Numbered from the stretch's first letter, positions 1 to 9,357 are shown. The stretch is 64,000 nt of DNA from an uncultured Planctomycetales bacterium (GCA_937889015.1 CALARR010000208.1:1-64000); one strand, 5' to 3'. Notes: generated by a model not told the origin, from the sequence alone. Numbers and translations: made by a program.

Positions 1-1304
1 ACGAACTTGGTGATGCCGGGGATGGCGATGTCGTATTCGCCCTTGGCGTTGGGCTTCAAGGGCGGTTCGATGTCCCAGCCGTAGCGCGGCAGTTCGACCT
101 TGTATTGCGAGTTCTGCACCTGCTCCCAGGTCAGTTCCACGCCCGTGTGGCAGACAAACTGGGCCATCAGGGCCAGCATCGTGGTGCTGACCATGTAGGA
201 GCCGTTGTTGATGACCTTGCCGGCGCGGATAGCGGCGAACAATTCGGCGTGTTCCACGTCGTAAGGGCTGACCTTGGGGCCCTCGTACTGCCAGTTGGTG
301 GCGCTTTCGATGCGGCTTTGCAGCAGGTCGGCGCGGCCCTTGGTGCCGAAGACCACGTCGGAAAGTTCGTTGCGGCAGCCCAACTGGTTGCGGCACAGGC
401 CGTAGATCCGCGCGCCGTTGGCATAGTCGAAGACCACGGCCTGGTGGTCGAACAGATCGCCGTAGGACTCGCCGAAGCAGGCCGAGCGCCCGCCCAGGCC
501 CCAGGCCTTGACCGGCGGCTGATCGCCCAGCACCCAGGCACCTTTGTCGATACTGTGGATCAGTTGTTGCATGCACTGGTCGCCGGCCAGCCAGTTGAAG
601 TGATACCAGTCGCGCATCTGCCATTCCAACTCGCTCCACTTGGGATCGCGCTTGTGAACGTGGTAGGGCGAGGCGCAGTAGGTTTCCTGAATGGACATGA
701 CCTGGCCGATCTGGCCGTCGGCGATCCGCTTGACGGTCTCGCGCACGCCCGGATTGTAGCGATTCATCAGCCCGGAAACGACGTTCAGTCCCTTCTTCTT
801 GGCTTCCTCGCAGGTGGCGGCGACGCGTTTCAGGCCGGGGGCGTCGAGGGAGTGGGGTTTTTCGCAGAAGACGTGCTTGCCGGCCTTGATCACGGCGTCC
901 AGGATCTGGGGATGGAAGTGCGAGGTGGTGGCGATGAGCACCACATCCACGCCGGCGGCGATGAGCTGCTTGTAGGCCTCGAAGCCGAAGAACATCCGCT
1001 CGGGGGTGACTTGGACTTGTTCGCCCTTGAGCTTGGTGAGCCGTTTCAGGCCGGCCTGGACCTTGTCTTCGAAGAGGTCGGCCATGGCCACCAGACGCAC
1101 ATCGGGTCCGGCGTTCATGGCGTTGGCCGCCGCGCCGCAGCCTCGGCCGCCGCAGCCGATCAGGCCGATCTTGATGACGTCGCTGCCCGCGGCATGCGCT
1201 CCGCGCGCCACGGCCAGGGCGCCGACGGCGGCGGCGCCGGACGCATGCAAGAAATGCCGCCGGGAAAGCGAAGGACGACGGGGGTTGGAAGGGTGCTGGT
1301 TCAT
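1..1304 (-). CDS. Gfo/Idh/MocA family oxidoreductase, exported, 3' part beyond window
   Basis: The gene reads off the left edge without a stop; 434 codons are visible. The N-terminus has a twin-arginine-like stretch (SRRHFLHASG) followed by Ala/Gly-rich hydrophobic residues, then a Rossmann NAD(P) site (KIGLIGCGGRGCG) and the family EKP motif in a VFCEKPHSLD context. These features define the Gfo/Idh/MocA dehydrogenases, which oxidise or rearrange sugars and cyclitols; the planctomycete branch is largely exported. An in-frame ATG five codons upstream (base 1319) is an alternative start; neither has a strong Shine-Dalgarno, and 1304 gives the more normal signal peptide. The substrate cannot be told from sequence. 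It lies 304 bp downstream of the HEAT-repeat gene on the same strand. Confidence 0.9.
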   Translation of the reverse strand, partial: MNQHPSNPRRPSLSRRHFLHASGAAAVGALAVARGAHAAGSDVIKIGLIGCGGRGCGAAANAMNAGPDVRLVAMADLFEDKVQAGLKRLTKLKGEQVQVTPERMFFGFEAYKQLIAAGVDVVLIATTSHFHPQILDAVIKAGKHVFCEKPHSLDAPGLKRVAATCEEAKKKGLNVVSGLMNRYNPGVRETVKRIADGQIGQVMSIQETYCASPYHVHKRDPKWSELEWQMRDWYHFNWLAGDQCMQQLIHSIDKGAWVLGDQPPVKAWGLGGRSACFGESYGDLFDHQAVVFDYANGARIYGLCRNQLGCRNELSDVVFGTKGRADLLQSRIESATNWQYEGPKVSPYDVEHAELFAAIRAGKVINNGSYMVSTTMLALMAQFVCHTGVELTWEQVQNSQYKVELPRYGWDIEPPLKPNAKGEYDIAIPGITKF

Positions 1305-1608
1305 GGTACGGTCCTGCATGGGGGGTGAGTGCGGGTGCTCTTTACGGGCCGAGAGAAAAATCGCGTGGTCCAGGCGAACCAAATTCAGGCGTGAACGGGT
1401 GCCAAGCCGCTGCGTGTTGAGCGGTGGCGCCCAGTCTGAGAGTAGGGTGTAGCGGGCCGACTGTCCATGCACTTTTGCGCAAAGGGGGAGAAGGATTGCG
1501 CAGGCTCAGGCACAGAGGCCAAGAGGCGAACCCTGGCCCGGGACAGGAGGCTCACGATCTGGGTTCCGCGGAGAGCCAACAGCGATGGCTGGAGTGGTGC
1601 GGTACCGT
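1305..1608. other. Intergenic stretch, nothing recognised
   Basis: About 300 bases between two minus-strand genes. I see no convincing promoter hexamers, structured RNA or small gene here. Confidence 0.5.
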
Positions 1609-3585
1609 CTAGCGCTTGGCGGGTGTGGCGGCTTCGGCTCGCTGCAGGACTTCGTTGGCGCGGCGGAGCAGATGGGCGTCTTGGGTGGCCTGTAGCACCT
1701 GGCGCATGGGCTCGGCGGCCTGGGCGATGTGGGCGGGACCCAGTTTCTCGCTGATGGAGACGGCCGCCGCACAGGCCGCGCTGTTGAGCTTGGCAGTTCG
1801 CAGGTGCGGCAGCACCATGTTCAATGCGGCCACGGCGGGAATGCGTCCCAGGCCATCCAGGGCCAGGACGCGCTCGTCGTCGCGCTCGGCCACGGCCAGG
1901 GCCTGCTTGCACATCTCCAGACGCTGGCGATCGGGGAGGTCCATTTGCCGCACGATCCGCAGATAGCCGCGCAGGGCGCGGACCCGAAACCGCTCCTGCG
2001 GCGCCTTCTGGGCCACCTGCAGCAGGACGCCGGCAGCATCGACCGTGGGCCAATCGCCGAGGATGCGCGTGGCGGCGTCTTGCAGGTTCTCGTCAGGGTC
2101 CATGGCCCCGGCGGCCAGGGCGTTGAGGGCTTCCGGCCCGCCGATGGCCCCCAGAAGCTCGTAGATCAGGACCTTCTTGGGCTGGGCCGCCTTGCTCAGC
2201 CTCTGGACGAGCATTTGCGTGCAGGCGGATTTGTCCGACATGCGCAAGAATGCGGCGCCAAGCGAGGCCTGGATGGCGGCGGTCTCTTCGGGAACGGTCG
2301 AGGACACCAGCCGATCGACCAACAAGGGCAACTGCGGCAGCGGGAGCGTCCGACCGAGGGCCAGGATCGCTGCGTAGCGCAGTTGGTCGTCCGCGGCATC
2401 GGCCAGCTTGAGCAGTTCGGGCACTGCGGCGGCAACCTGCCGCCGGCCAACGACTTCCACGACCGCTAAGTTTCGGCCTGGATTCTCGGCGATCCGTTCG
2501 CTCAAGGCCGCGTCGATGCCCGGACCGGCCAGGGCCACCAGGCTCTCGCGTGCGGCAGCGGCGGTCTCGGCGTGGGCATCGCCGGTCAACTCCAGCAGGA
2601 TGTCGAGCGTCGAGGCGTCGCCGAGCGTGGCCAAGGCCGCGGCCGCCGCGGTGCGTACGTTGGGCGGCGAGCCTTTCAGGGCATCGACCACGGCGGCGCG
2701 CGCCGCCGGATCGCGGCGATCGCCGAGCACGGTGATCAAGGCCGCCTTGCGATCCGGCGCGAGCTTGGGAAGCTGCGCCAGCAGAACCGGGGTGACGGCC
2801 GGATCGGGCAATTCGCGGCCCAAGGTCAAGGCCATGGCAAAGAGGGCCGGCTGCGCGGCCTGCAAGACTTCGGCAAGAAGTCCCTCGCCGACCGGGCCAC
2901 GGGCAAGGATCGCCCCGCGCGTGGCCGCGGCTTGAATGCGTTCGGGCAGGGTGGCCTTGCGCACTTGATCGTAGAGTTCCCGTGCGGCCGGTGTGTTTCC
3001 GGCGGCGGCGAGCGACTCGGCGCAGCGGAGGCAGGCATCGCCCACCACACCGCGCACCGTGTCAGGAGCGGAAGCCAGCGCCGAAGCGAGCGATTGGGCC
3101 GCCTGCGGCGTGGCGATCCGGCCCAGGGCGATGGCGGCTGCGCAGGCCACCTGCGGATCGGCGTCGACCAGCAAGGGTGCGACGGTCGCCACGGCCACGG
3201 GGTCGCGGCGCACGCCGATCGAGTTCAATACGCCGGCCAGAAGCGGGCCTTTGACTCGCGGGATAACGTTGCGCAGGGCCTCGGCCGCGGTCGCATCGGG
3301 TATCTGCTCCAGGGCAATCCGCGCCGGATGTGCCAGACGCCCATCGGCCAGCAACTCGGCCAGCACAGGCACGGATTGCTTGCCGGCGACCAGGGCCAAT
3401 CGCTGGCAAGCCCTCAGTTTCTGCTCGTGCGCGGCGTCGGACTTGAGCACGGCCACGAGGCCGGCGGAATCCGCGGGGGCTGTGGGCGAAGTGGCGGCCG
3501 GAGCCTGGGCCCAGCAGCAGGTTGCGGCCAGCGTCATCATGCACTGAGCGAATCCGAACGGGAGGCAGAGCGAGAGGCGGGACAT
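1609..3585 (-). CDS. Exported HEAT-repeat protein
   Basis: 658 residues. The first 28 residues look like a signal peptide ending at a WAQA cleavage region. The rest is a tandem array of roughly 30-residue helical HEAT/PBS-lyase-type units, with recurring patterns such as AAAIALGRI, AAAAALATLGD and YAAILALGRTLP, rich in Ala and Leu. Such proteins are usually scaffolds or adaptors with no catalytic centre, and none is seen here. The start at 3585 was chosen because it begins the signal peptide; an upstream in-frame ATG at 3645 would add 20 residues that overlap the intergenic space. It lies 85 bp downstream of a Gfo/Idh/MocA gene and may be co-transcribed with it. Confidence 0.85.
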   Translation of the reverse strand: MSRLSLCLPFGFAQCMMTLAATCCWAQAPAATSPTAPADSAGLVAVLKSDAAHEQKLRACQRLALVAGKQSVPVLAELLADGRLAHPARIALEQIPDATAAEALRNVIPRVKGPLLAGVLNSIGVRRDPVAVATVAPLLVDADPQVACAAAIALGRIATPQAAQSLASALASAPDTVRGVVGDACLRCAESLAAAGNTPAARELYDQVRKATLPERIQAAATRGAILARGPVGEGLLAEVLQAAQPALFAMALTLGRELPDPAVTPVLLAQLPKLAPDRKAALITVLGDRRDPAARAAVVDALKGSPPNVRTAAAAALATLGDASTLDILLELTGDAHAETAAAARESLVALAGPGIDAALSERIAENPGRNLAVVEVVGRRQVAAAVPELLKLADAADDQLRYAAILALGRTLPLPQLPLLVDRLVSSTVPEETAAIQASLGAAFLRMSDKSACTQMLVQRLSKAAQPKKVLIYELLGAIGGPEALNALAAGAMDPDENLQDAATRILGDWPTVDAAGVLLQVAQKAPQERFRVRALRGYLRIVRQMDLPDRQRLEMCKQALAVAERDDERVLALDGLGRIPAVAALNMVLPHLRTAKLNSAACAAAVSISEKLGPAHIAQAAEPMRQVLQATQDAHLLRRANEVLQRAEAATPAKR

Positions 3586-3670
3586 GGCAAAGGCCTTGCT
3601 GATCAGGGGCAGTTGTAAATCATCGTTGAACGGGATGGTTGGCACACAAAACGAGCGCAGTCCCTTGGTT

Positions 3671-5023
3671 TCACACGCGCCACGGTTCGCGCAGGGCTCG
3701 GCTCCGCAGGCGATTGGCTTCGTCGTCGCCGAGGAATTGCTCGGCGGCTGGGTCCCATTTCAGCGGTCGTCCGGTCCAGCGCGCGATGCACCCCAGGAGG
3801 CTGAGGATGGTCGACTGGCAGCCGCTGGCGATATCGGCTGCCGGCCGGCGGCGCGTGCGGATGGCATCGAGCCAATCGCGATGGTGCCAGGCCAGGTTGT
3901 GCACGTTCGGCCCGGGGTGGTTCTCCAGCAGTCCGGCTGGATGGCAGGTGAGGTATCCCCGGCGACCGACGTGCAGCCAGCCGCGCTCGCCCACGTAAAC
4001 CCCGCCGAAGGGCTGAACCGACGTGATGGGGTCCCAGCCGGGCGGGATGACGTGTTTCTTCGGGTCCAAGCGGTGATCGACCACGTGCAACAGGATGTCG
4101 CCGGGATACTTGTAGGTCAGGTGCGGATAGAGGCCGCTTTCGGGCGGGATGATCTCGGTGGGACCGGAGGCGTCCATGCCCAAGGCCCACTGCACGACAT
4201 CAAAGGCGTGCACGCCGCCGCTGCCCAGGCCGCCGCTGCCATAGTCGCGATGAAAACTCCAGGGCACGACGTTGATCGGCTGGCCCAGGTAATGCAATCG
4301 ATGGTGGAAGGGCCGCCAGGGGCAGGGCCCGATCCAGCGTTCCCAATCGAGGGTCTCGGGCGTGGGTTCGGCCGGCAGGTCCACGTAGGCGCTGGCCGTG
4401 TTGTGGACGGTGTAGATGGTGTGGATCTTCCCCAGGAACCCCTGTTGGATGAGGCGGGCCGTGAGTTGGAACTCGGGCATGCTCCGCTGCTGAAGCCCGA
4501 CCTGGCACACGCGGCCGTAGCGGCGCACGGCCTGGACCATGGCCCGGGCCTCGGCGATGGTCAGCGAGACGGGTTTCTCGACGTACACATCCTTGCCCGC
4601 CTCGGCGGCGAGGATCGTGGCCAGCGGATGCCAGCGCTCGCCGATGGCGATCAGCACGGCGTCGAGATCGGTACGGGCCAGCAGATCCCGCAGGTCGACA
4701 TAGGCCTGGCAACCGCGATAGGCGCCGCTTTCGCGCTGTTGGGCGTATTGGGTGTCGACCAGGTTCTGGGCACGATCGCGCCGCCAGCGGTCCACATCGC
4801 AGACGCCCAAGACTTGCACGTCGGAATCTTCCAGGAAGCGCCGCAGGTGGCCGGTGCCCATCAGGCCGGTGCCGATCGAGCCCAGCGTGATGCGGTTGCT
4901 GGGAGCGGTGGTGCCGTCGGCCCCCAGGGCCGAGGCGGGAATGATCCAGGGGGCCGCGATCAAGGCACCGGTACGGCGCAGAAAGCGACGCCGAGTAGTC
5001 GTTGTGGTAATGCGGTCAGGCAT
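3671..5023 (-). CDS. Gfo/Idh/MocA family oxidoreductase with Tat-type leader
   Basis: 450 residues. The N-terminus TTTTRRRFLRRTGALIAA is a classic twin-arginine leader, so the enzyme is probably exported folded with its cofactor. It continues with a Rossmann dinucleotide site (GSIGTGLMGTGH) and the family motif DVYVEKPVSLT. The C-terminal part contains the two-domain Gfo/Idh/MocA fold. The reaction is presumably NAD(P)-dependent oxidation/reduction of a sugar or sugar acid; substrate unknown. The start at 5023 has a purine-rich AGAGAGG site just upstream. It begins only 14 bp after the stop of the ThuA/TIM-barrel gene, so the two are very likely one transcript and may act on the same sugar. 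Confidence 0.93.
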   Translation of the reverse strand: MPDRITTTTTRRRFLRRTGALIAAPWIIPASALGADGTTAPSNRITLGSIGTGLMGTGHLRRFLEDSDVQVLGVCDVDRWRRDRAQNLVDTQYAQQRESGAYRGCQAYVDLRDLLARTDLDAVLIAIGERWHPLATILAAEAGKDVYVEKPVSLTIAEARAMVQAVRRYGRVCQVGLQQRSMPEFQLTARLIQQGFLGKIHTIYTVHNTASAYVDLPAEPTPETLDWERWIGPCPWRPFHHRLHYLGQPINVVPWSFHRDYGSGGLGSGGVHAFDVVQWALGMDASGPTEIIPPESGLYPHLTYKYPGDILLHVVDHRLDPKKHVIPPGWDPITSVQPFGGVYVGERGWLHVGRRGYLTCHPAGLLENHPGPNVHNLAWHHRDWLDAIRTRRRPAADIASGCQSTILSLLGCIARWTGRPLKWDPAAEQFLGDDEANRLRSRALREPWRV

Positions 5024-5037
5024 GACGACCTCTCTTG

Positions 5038-6816
5038 CTAGTCCGCCAGTTGGAGCGTGGTTTTGTTGAAGAACTCGATGCACGCGGCGACCTCGGGCAT
5101 CGACTCCAGCCAATTGCGCGAATACTCGACGCCGAACACGAGCGGCCGGAGGCCCAGGGCGCGAATCTCGCGGAGGAATCGCTCGGTCTGCCCCGCGCCG
5201 GTGCCCCAGGGCACATCGACCCCATCGGGCGTGAGTTGGTCCAGGTCGTGCACCTGCACGGTGAGCAGGCGCGTCTTGAGCAGGCGTGCGGCCTCGACCG
5301 GATCGATGCCGCTGCGCATCCAGTATCCCATGTCAGCGCAGGCGCCGATACGCGGGCCGCGGCCCTGGCAATGCTGGAGGATCAACTCGGGCCGCCAGTA
5401 GTGGGGCGAGCCCTTGGCGTCGTGGTTGTGCAAGGCCACGTGCATGTTGTACTCGTTGCAAAACCGCTCGATCGTGTCCAGGTCTTTGGGATCGGGTTCG
5501 GAGAGGCAGCACTCGATGCCCAGCTTGCGGCCGAATTCGAACAGCTTCCGGCAGCCGGCCTCATCGCCCGGGATGCGATGGTAGTAATAGGTCAGCATGC
5601 GGACCCCGGCGGTATCGAGCTTTTCGCGGAGGGCGCTGATTTCCGCGTCGCTGAGTTGCGGATCAAGGTTCTTGGGAATCGCGGAGCTGACCTTCTGGAA
5701 GCTCAGCCCCTCCAGGTACGGCAATCCAAGCTGGGCCGTTTTGTCGATGGTTTCGAAGAGCGTGTACTTATGGAAGGTGTAGGCGGTGACAGCCGGACGC
5801 CAGCCAAGCTTCTCTTGCGCCCGAACGGCGGGCGTCAGCCGGGCACTGGGCAGCGTGGGCGCAGGCAGATCGCCCAAGACGAACTGCGCGGCGGCCAGAT
5901 AGAAGTTCAACATCATCGGGTCCCAGAAGACCGCGCCGTCGTGGCCGATGGTGCAATAGCAGACACGCCCCCGACCGTAGTTGTGGACCCAGGCCAAGGC
6001 GTAGTCGTTGTCGGCGCGCTCGGGCTTGCCGCGGTAGGGATCGCGGTCGAGATGGCTCTTTGCCGTGTCGATGCTCAGCAGCACGCGATTCCGCTGCCGC
6101 GAATAGGGATCGCCCACGCGGAAGAACTCGCTGCGATACTCGAAGCCCTTGGGATCAAAGGCGGCACTGAGCGGATGGTCCGGCTCTTCCACGCGCACGT
6201 ACACCGGTTCGTCCTTCTCGCGATGCCGAGCCCCGCGGCCGCCGATCATGCGGCCGAACTCGGGCCAGTCCTCCTTGGCGCCGGGCCAGTTGTTGAAGGC
6301 CACCGTGGTGCCGTGCACGCCCAGCAATCCGCCGCCGCCGTAGATGAATTCGGCCAGGCCCTGCCGGAGCGCGGGATCGGTGAACTGGTTGCCCACGGTG
6401 TTGTTGAAGAACACGGCGTCGAACTGGCGCAGGCTCTCGGGCCGAAAGACGGCCGGATCGCGACTGACGACCGTCTCGAAGGCGCCGGTCTTCTGGCCCA
6501 TGCGTGTGAAGGCCAGGTTGGCGTGCTGGATCGAACGGTGGCCGAAGGTGGCGACGTGGCCGGCATAGACGTTGCTCGGCGGCGGATAGTTGACATTCAG
6601 GTCAAAGATCAAGAGTTTGCGCGGTTTGGCCGGTTGGACCGGAGCCGCGGCTGGCAGCGCGGCTTCGATTTTCTGTTGCTCTTCGGGCGCGAGGCTGGGG
6701 CGCGCCGGGGCAGGCTTGGACGCGGCGGCTGCGCCATGAGGCGGATCGGCAGCCAGGGCGCGGGTCACGATCGTCAAACCGGCAGCAAAGATGACTATCG
6801 CGAGGATGCGAGGCAT
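5038..6816 (-). CDS. Exported ThuA-like domain / xylose-isomerase-like TIM-barrel fusion
   Basis: 592 residues with a signal peptide (about 1-22, ending ALAAD). Residues about 45-275 form a ThuA (trehalose-utilisation) domain, a class-I-amidotransferase-like fold, with the motif FFNNTVGNQF and the GGGGLLGVHGTT stretch typical of planctomycete ThuA proteins. Residues about 320-592 form a sugar-phosphate isomerase/epimerase (AP-endonuclease-2-type) TIM barrel with candidate metal ligands in HVALHNHDAKGS, CADMGYW and VQVHDLDQ. ThuA proteins interconvert or oxidise disaccharides such as trehalose and sucrose, often with Gfo/Idh/MocA partners; such a partner is the next gene 14 bp downstream. Fused ThuA-isomerase proteins are known in planctomycetes, but the substrate is undetermined. 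Confidence 0.9.
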   Translation of the reverse strand: MPRILAIVIFAAGLTIVTRALAADPPHGAAAASKPAPARPSLAPEEQQKIEAALPAAAPVQPAKPRKLLIFDLNVNYPPPSNVYAGHVATFGHRSIQHANLAFTRMGQKTGAFETVVSRDPAVFRPESLRQFDAVFFNNTVGNQFTDPALRQGLAEFIYGGGGLLGVHGTTVAFNNWPGAKEDWPEFGRMIGGRGARHREKDEPVYVRVEEPDHPLSAAFDPKGFEYRSEFFRVGDPYSRQRNRVLLSIDTAKSHLDRDPYRGKPERADNDYALAWVHNYGRGRVCYCTIGHDGAVFWDPMMLNFYLAAAQFVLGDLPAPTLPSARLTPAVRAQEKLGWRPAVTAYTFHKYTLFETIDKTAQLGLPYLEGLSFQKVSSAIPKNLDPQLSDAEISALREKLDTAGVRMLTYYYHRIPGDEAGCRKLFEFGRKLGIECCLSEPDPKDLDTIERFCNEYNMHVALHNHDAKGSPHYWRPELILQHCQGRGPRIGACADMGYWMRSGIDPVEAARLLKTRLLTVQVHDLDQLTPDGVDVPWGTGAGQTERFLREIRALGLRPLVFGVEYSRNWLESMPEVAACIEFFNKTTLQLAD

Positions 6817-6910
6817 GCCGTGGTCTCCGGGTGGGAACAGGGGCGGGAGGATGGACGGAAGGGTAGGCAGGGGGCAGGAGGTCTTGGGGTTTGGGTTGGG
6901 GGCTTAGAAA

Positions 6911-7588
6911 TTAGTCTGTGTTACGGACTTCGGCCGTCGCGGTTTGAGGCGTAGCGGCCTGGCGCTGGAGGTAGGCAATCAGATGCCGCGAATGGGCTAC
7001 GGCCTTGCGCACGGCTTCCTTGGTGTCGCCGAGTTCCAAGGCATCGACAATCGCCGCGTGCTCCTGGGCAATAGCCACTGGGTCCACCTCGCTGACGAAG
7101 CTCATGACGAAGCGGGTGCGGACCTCGAAGGCCAGGGCGTCGTGAGTACGGACCAGGGCACGATTGCCGGCTGCGGCGAGAATGAACTGGTGAAAGCGTT
7201 GGTTGTGCTGCTGAAAGGCCACGAAGTCATGGCGTTTGGCAGCGGCCACGATCGCGGCCACGATCTTGCGCAAGGGTGCGATCTGTTGGCGGAGCCGGCC
7301 GGCCGCTTTGCGCAGGGCCAAGGCGTCCAAGGCGGCGCGGACCTCCAAGGCGTCGATGGTCTCGGAGAGGCTGACCGCGCGGACCCAGGCGCCGCGGTGC
7401 GGGGCCGATTCCAGGACGCCGATGGCGACCAACTCGCGGAGGGCTTCACGGATGGGGATGGAACTGACCTGCAGTTCTTCGGCCAGCTTGGCCTCGACAA
7501 GGCGATCGCCAGGGGCGAGCGCACCGCTGCCGATGCGGGCCAGGATTTCGTCGCGGATCTGTTCACGGAGGGAATGGCGGACGACCAT
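6911..7588 (-). CDS. GntR-family transcriptional regulator, FCD subfamily
   Basis: 225 residues. Residues about 5-70 form a winged helix-turn-helix (ILARIGSGALAPGDRLVEAK, then VSSIPIREALRELVAIG); residues about 85-205 form the all-helical FCD ligand domain with the usual His-rich metal/ligand positions (HNQRFHQFILAAAGNR and a later HSRHLIAYL). FCD regulators usually repress genes for uptake and breakdown of sugar acids or carboxylates and respond to the substrate. The gene is divergent from an OFA-type anion transporter and lies 94 bp upstream of the ThuA/Gfo genes, so both directions are candidate targets. A consensus-like promoter and a 16-bp palindrome lie directly upstream, suggesting autoregulation. 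Confidence 0.95.
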   Translation of the reverse strand: MVVRHSLREQIRDEILARIGSGALAPGDRLVEAKLAEELQVSSIPIREALRELVAIGVLESAPHRGAWVRAVSLSETIDALEVRAALDALALRKAAGRLRQQIAPLRKIVAAIVAAAKRHDFVAFQQHNQRFHQFILAAAGNRALVRTHDALAFEVRTRFVMSFVSEVDPVAIAQEHAAIVDALELGDTKEAVRKAVAHSRHLIAYLQRQAATPQTATAEVRNTD

Positions 7589-7612
7589 AGCGGGTTTCCG
7601 GCGTGCAGGCTC

Positions 7613-7640
7613 GTTATATCATATATGATATGGATGTCAA
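7613..7640 (-). promoter_or_regulatory. Promoter of the GntR/ThuA/Gfo genes
   Basis: Read on the minus strand: TTGACA (7635-7640), a 16-base spacer, then TATAAC (7613-7618). The -35 is a perfect match and the -10 has five of six consensus bases. The position, about 25 bases before the GntR start codon, fits a short leader. Confidence 0.7.
7616..7631. promoter_or_regulatory. Perfect 16-bp palindromic operator overlapping the -10 region
   Basis: ATATCATATATGATAT is its own reverse complement and stands out in GC-rich surroundings. It covers the spacer and part of the -10 of the GntR promoter, exactly where a repressor would block RNA polymerase. FCD-type GntR regulators bind short AT-containing palindromes; that this protein binds here is inferred from position and symmetry. 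Confidence 0.65.
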
Positions 7641-7732
7641 GCAGGTTGTCGTGCGGCGATTTGCGGGGCGATGCACGCACACCGCGCGGACGCAAGCTTC
7701 GGGCAGTCATTGCAACTCTTCCGGACAACCAT

Positions 7733-7760
7733 TTGACCCCCCGGAAGCACATGCTAGAAT
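7733..7760 (+). promoter_or_regulatory. Promoter of the OFA-type transporter
   Basis: TTGACC (7733-7738), 16-base spacer, TAGAAT (7755-7760). Both hexamers are one base from the sigma-70 consensus. The nearest gene on this strand starts at 7901, giving a leader of about 135 bases. Confidence 0.5.
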
Positions 7761-7900
7761 GCCGTCGCCCGGTCCTCTCTTCACCTGCGAACCGCACCTC
7801 TTTGGCCCCTGAGAACCGGGCCCGTCGGTTGCTCGCCACCGGCGTGCAACCGGTAGCCAGCGCGAACTGTTCACCGCAACCTTCCTTGAAGGAGCTTGGT

Positions 7901-9217
7901 ATGAGCGAATCGCAGGCGGCGCAGGGCAAGAGTCTTCAGCAAGAGCAACCGCAGGCCAAGCTGCCGGAACACGGCGTGGAAGGGCAGGGGGCCGGGGCGG
8001 GAATCGAGAACCTTGGTTGGCGCGTCACTTGGGCCGGGGTGGGGATCAATCTGGCCCTGGGAGTTCTCTATACCTGGAGTGTGATCAGCAAAGAAGTTCC
8101 GGCCGAGTGGGGCTGGAGCGAACAGGACCGCTCCTGGCCGTATGCGATCGCCTGCCTGGTGTTCGCCCTGTTCATGGTTCCGGCGGGTCGGTTGCAGGAT
8201 AAACTGGGACCACGGTTGACGGCTAGCATCGGCGGGTTGTTGGTCGGCGTGGGCATGATTCTGGCCAGCCAGACCCATACCGCCTTGGGCTTCATGGTCG
8301 GTTTCGGACTGCTGGCCGGGGCGGGGATTGGGTTTGGCTATGCCTCGGCCACGCCACCGGCAGTCAAGTGGTTCCCCGCCAGCCGCACCGGATTGATCGC
8401 CGGGTTGGTGGTGTCCGGGTTCGGGCTGGCGTCGGTGTGGGCCGCGCCTACGACCAAGGCCCTGATCAAGGCCTTCGGCATTCCGGCGACAATGCTGACC
8501 CTGGGCATTGCCTTCCTGATCGTGGTCGTGGGGTTGGCGCAACTGTTGGTGCCGCCTCCGAAAGGTTACGTACCCGCGGGCACCGGCAGTGGTTCGCGTG
8601 CCGCCAAGAAGCAGGATGACGTAGCACCGCTGCAAATGCTGACTGGCTGGCAGTTCTACTTGTTATGGTTTATGTATTTCTGCGGAGCGGGAGCGGGCTT
8701 GATGGTCATTGCCAAACTGGCCCCGCTGGCCAAGACGCAGGCCGGCCAGGACCTGGGCTTTATGCTGGTGGCCGCGCTGGCGGTCGGCAACGGCGGAGGC
8801 CGGATTTTGGCGGGGATGCTCTCGGACAAGATTGGCCGGCAGCAGACCATGTTTGCCTGTTTCGTGTTTCAGGCGGTGCTGATGATGCTGTTGACGCGCG
8901 CCCAGGCCGGGACGGCCTTGGGTTCGGTGGGATCGATGGCCCTGATCTCGGCATTGATCGGCGCCAACTACGGGGCCAACCTCTCGCTGTTTCCCTCAAT
9001 CACCAAGGACTATTACGGTTTGAAGAACTTTGGGGTGAACTATGGGCTGGTGTTTACGGCGTGGGGGGCGGGCGGGTTTGTCCTGGCCCTGCTGGCCGGC
9101 CGGCTGTACGACATGCACCAGAGTTACGTGTATTCGTGCTACACGGCCGCCGGACTGCTGATCCTGGCCGCAGGCGCCTCGTTTGTGCTCCGCCCCCCGC
9201 ATAGCAAGGCGGCATAG
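7901..9217 (+). CDS. OFA-family MFS transporter (oxalate/formate antiporter-like)
   Basis: 438 residues with about 12 membrane segments after a polar 40-residue N-terminus. The segment GINLALGVLYTWSVISKE and the loops PAGRLQDKLGPR and LSDKIGRQQTMF are diagnostic for the OFA branch of the major facilitator superfamily, which exchanges or imports small carboxylates such as oxalate and formate; the true substrate is open. The start at 7901 follows a good GAAGGAG site by eight bases. Divergent placement next to an FCD GntR regulator fits a sugar-acid or carboxylate uptake gene under its control. Confidence 0.93.
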   Translation: MSESQAAQGKSLQQEQPQAKLPEHGVEGQGAGAGIENLGWRVTWAGVGINLALGVLYTWSVISKEVPAEWGWSEQDRSWPYAIACLVFALFMVPAGRLQDKLGPRLTASIGGLLVGVGMILASQTHTALGFMVGFGLLAGAGIGFGYASATPPAVKWFPASRTGLIAGLVVSGFGLASVWAAPTTKALIKAFGIPATMLTLGIAFLIVVVGLAQLLVPPPKGYVPAGTGSGSRAAKKQDDVAPLQMLTGWQFYLLWFMYFCGAGAGLMVIAKLAPLAKTQAGQDLGFMLVAALAVGNGGGRILAGMLSDKIGRQQTMFACFVFQAVLMMLLTRAQAGTALGSVGSMALISALIGANYGANLSLFPSITKDYYGLKNFGVNYGLVFTAWGAGGFVLALLAGRLYDMHQSYVYSCYTAAGLLILAAGASFVLRPPHSKAA

Positions 9218-9260
9218 TCGGCGAGTCCCATTCCCTGTTCCCTGGTCCTGCCGGGGCGGT

Positions 9261-9266
9261 TATAAT
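9261..9266 (+). promoter_or_regulatory. Candidate -10 box upstream of the HzsA-related gene
   Basis: A perfect TATAAT occurs in GC-rich intergenic DNA 92 bases before the start codon. The -35 at 17-base spacing (TTCCCT, 9238-9243) is weak, so this is a partial promoter call. Confidence 0.4.
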
Positions 9267-9357
9267 CGCTCGGAGGGAAGCGACTCTTGACGCCTTCCTG
9301 CTGTTCCTGCCTGCGCGGTCCTCCGTCCCACGCCTACCGCACTCGGGGAGACGTCCC

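Larger units (their letters stand above)
7589..7900. other. Divergent intergenic region between regulator and transporter
   Basis: 312 bases holding the GntR promoter and palindrome near one end and the transporter promoter in the middle. The 140-base leader of the transporter mRNA contains no recognised riboswitch. Confidence 0.7.

Noticed and set aside
105..1328. Long plus-strand open frame opposite the first oxidoreductase gene
   Set aside because: It is a shadow of the GC-rich minus-strand gene: composition is His/Gly/Val-rich with no domain, while the minus frame has a leader, Rossmann motif and EKP motif.
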